NCBI RefSeq assembly: GCF_025398155.2
Contig: NZ_CP104562.2
Span: 1,364,001 to 1,428,000, forward strand
From: Roseateles amylovorans
GTDB lineage: Bacteria > Pseudomonadota > Gammaproteobacteria > Burkholderiales > Burkholderiaceae_C
Direction of reading: 5' to 3'
Length of the DNA stretch: 64,000 nt
Part shown: positions 62,951 to 64,000 of the stretch, in pieces
Layout of the letters: each line of letters opens with the position of its first letter
Position numbering within the stretch: position 1 is the first letter of the stretch
Translations under genes and position numbers: made by a program
Notes under the pieces: generated by a model
What the model saw: only the letters and a program-made list of their open reading frames with translations
Databases searched by the model: none
What the model was told of the DNA's origin: nothing

Positions 62951-64000
62951 TCAATTGAGTGTGACGAGGTCTCGGGCCAGCAAGCTCACGATGCGCTCTG
63001 CGGCGTGACCATCCCAGAGTGGCGGGCGTGAAATGCGGGAGAGACGGGCGGGCTGAGCGTGCCGCAGCGCTTCTTCCACCAGTCCAGACGGATTACGTCC
63101 AATGAGTCGATTGGTGCCCTGGGTGAGGGTAATCGGCCGCTCCGTCGTCTCCCTCAACGTCAGGCACGGAATCCCAAGCGCCGTCGTCTCCTCCTGCAGT
63201 CCGCCGCTGTCGGTCAGCACCAGTGCCGCCTCGCTCCACAGCGCCAGGAAAGCCTGATACGGCAACGGCGGCAGCAGGTGCAGTGACGGCGGCAGGGCGA
63301 GCAGCGTGGACATCGAGATCGCATCCATCCGCGCCCGTGTGCGGGGATGCACCGGGAACAGCAGCGGCAACTGCAGTGACAGCGTCGCCAGCGCACGGAT
63401 CAACGCGTCCAGTTGCGTCGGGTCGTCGACATTCGACGGGCGGTGGAGCGTGACCACACCGTAGCGGCCCGCCTGCGCCAGCGCGATCTGACGTTCGGCC
63501 TGACCCGGCCAGTCCGCCTGCACCGCACCGGCCAGTTGGCGGTGCTGGTGGAGCAGGTTGTCCACCATCACATGGCCGACCTCATGGATGCGGCTGTCCG
63601 GATGCCCCTCGCGCCGCAGGTGCGCGGTAGCGCTGGGCTCGGTGGTGAACAGCCAGTCGCTGATGGCGTCGGTGGCGCGTCGGTTGATTTCCTCGGGCAT
63701 GGCCATGTCGCCACTGCGCAGGCCGGCCTCCACATGCGCCACACGCACGCCCAGCTTGCGGGCCGTCAGCGCGCAGGCCAGGGTGGAATCGACATCGCCC
63801 ACCACCACGCAGGCCGCGGGCCGGTCGGCCAGCAGATGGGGTTCGTAGGCCTGCATGATGCGGGCGGTCAACTGCGCATGGCTGCCGCCATGGCAACCCA
63901 ACGAGACGTCCGGCGGCGGCAGGCCGAGTTCATCGAAGAACACGCCGCTCATCGCGCTGTCGTGATGCTGACCGGTATGGATCAGCCGCCAGCGCAGGCG
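62951..64000 (-). CDS. wecB: UDP-N-acetylglucosamine 2-epimerase (non-hydrolysing), cut by window edge
   Basis: Converts UDP-GlcNAc to UDP-ManNAc. The frame stays open to base 64000, so the N-terminus is outside; 349 residues are visible. Family motifs: HTGQHHDSAMSGVFFDELGL near the visible start, then VVGDVDSTLACAL, VAHVEAGLRSGDMAMPEEIN, VTLHRPSNVD, PVHPRTRARMD, LTDSGGLQEETTALGIPCL and LRETTERP. It is convergent with kdsA (89 bases apart). Its product, UDP-ManNAc, would suit the WecG-type transferase at 52676. Confidence 0.93.
   Translation of the reverse strand, partial: RLRWRLIHTGQHHDSAMSGVFFDELGLPPPDVSLGCHGGSHAQLTARIMQAYEPHLLADRPAACVVVGDVDSTLACALTARKLGVRVAHVEAGLRSGDMAMPEEINRRATDAISDWLFTTEPSATAHLRREGHPDSRIHEVGHVMVDNLLHQHRQLAGAVQADWPGQAERQIALAQAGRYGVVTLHRPSNVDDPTQLDALIRALATLSLQLPLLFPVHPRTRARMDAISMSTLLALPPSLHLLPPLPYQAFLALWSEAALVLTDSGGLQEETTALGIPCLTLRETTERPITLTQGTNRLIGRNPSGLVEEALRHAQPARLSRISRPPLWDGHAAERIVSLLARDLVTLN

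Overview
The window is about 64 kb of high-GC DNA from a free-living Gram-negative bacterium. The gene families point to Burkholderiales (Betaproteobacteria), probably near Roseateles, Mitsuaria or Pelomonas. The evidence is an APS-type CysH beside CysI and a DUF934 protein, a YbiB homologue, a PHA phasin, a DUF971-ubiE pair, and an EpsD-to-EpsI exopolysaccharide cluster with an exosortase of the XrtB kind. The genus is an inference. No rRNA, tRNA, phage, insertion sequence or CRISPR array was seen.

Left part (1-13.6 kb). The window opens inside the 3' end of a gene whose product carries the active-site signature of Shiga toxin A and ricin (an rRNA N-glycosidase). Next, on the minus strand, come a ferredoxin reductase and a 7Fe ferredoxin, then an assimilatory sulfate-reduction operon read leftwards: cysI, DUF934, cysH, cysD, cysN and a SUMT (cobA) that supplies the siroheme precursor. 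ybiB, a flavin reductase, an ornithine-cyclodeaminase gene with a divergent Lrp/AsnC regulator, and a secreted unknown follow.

Middle part (13.6-37.6 kb). This is a mosaic of single genes and short operons. It holds pncB, whose 3' end overlaps a convergent penicillin acylase gene inside a 12-bp minisatellite, and a type I-secreted adhesin-like protein. A patatin lipoprotein, a YdeI/OmdA protein, a chemoreceptor and a TetR regulator come next. A phasin follows whose promoter lies between two PhaR-like sites, then a histone-deacetylase-family hydrolase, a bicupin, a thioesterase-nitroreductase pair and a 2-hydroxyacid dehydrogenase. A 174-bp tandem repeat with hairpin-forming cores follows, then rmuC and an MFS transporter, an S8 protease, and DUF971-ubiE.

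Right part (37.7-64 kb). This is a large exopolysaccharide (EPS) locus, almost all on the plus strand. It encodes the export machinery EpsD, EpsE, EpsF and EpsG, exosortase XrtB with EpsI, an O-antigen-ligase-like polymerase, and two membrane acyltransferases. It also encodes two left-handed beta-helix acetyltransferases, three glycosyltransferases plus a WecG/TagA-type one, a pyruvyltransferase and a Wzx-type flippase. Sugar supply is by a UDP-glucuronate 4-epimerase, Ugd, KdsA and, convergent at the edge, WecB. Many genes are joined by ATGA or TGATG overlaps. Two paralogous secreted proteins of unrecognised function sit inside the operon. EpsG carries an N-terminal tandem motif resembling the c-di-GMP-binding MshEN domain.

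The observations most worth following are the Shiga/ricin-like gene, the paralogous secreted pair, the MshEN-like repeat on EpsG, and the hairpin-bearing 174-bp tandem repeat.
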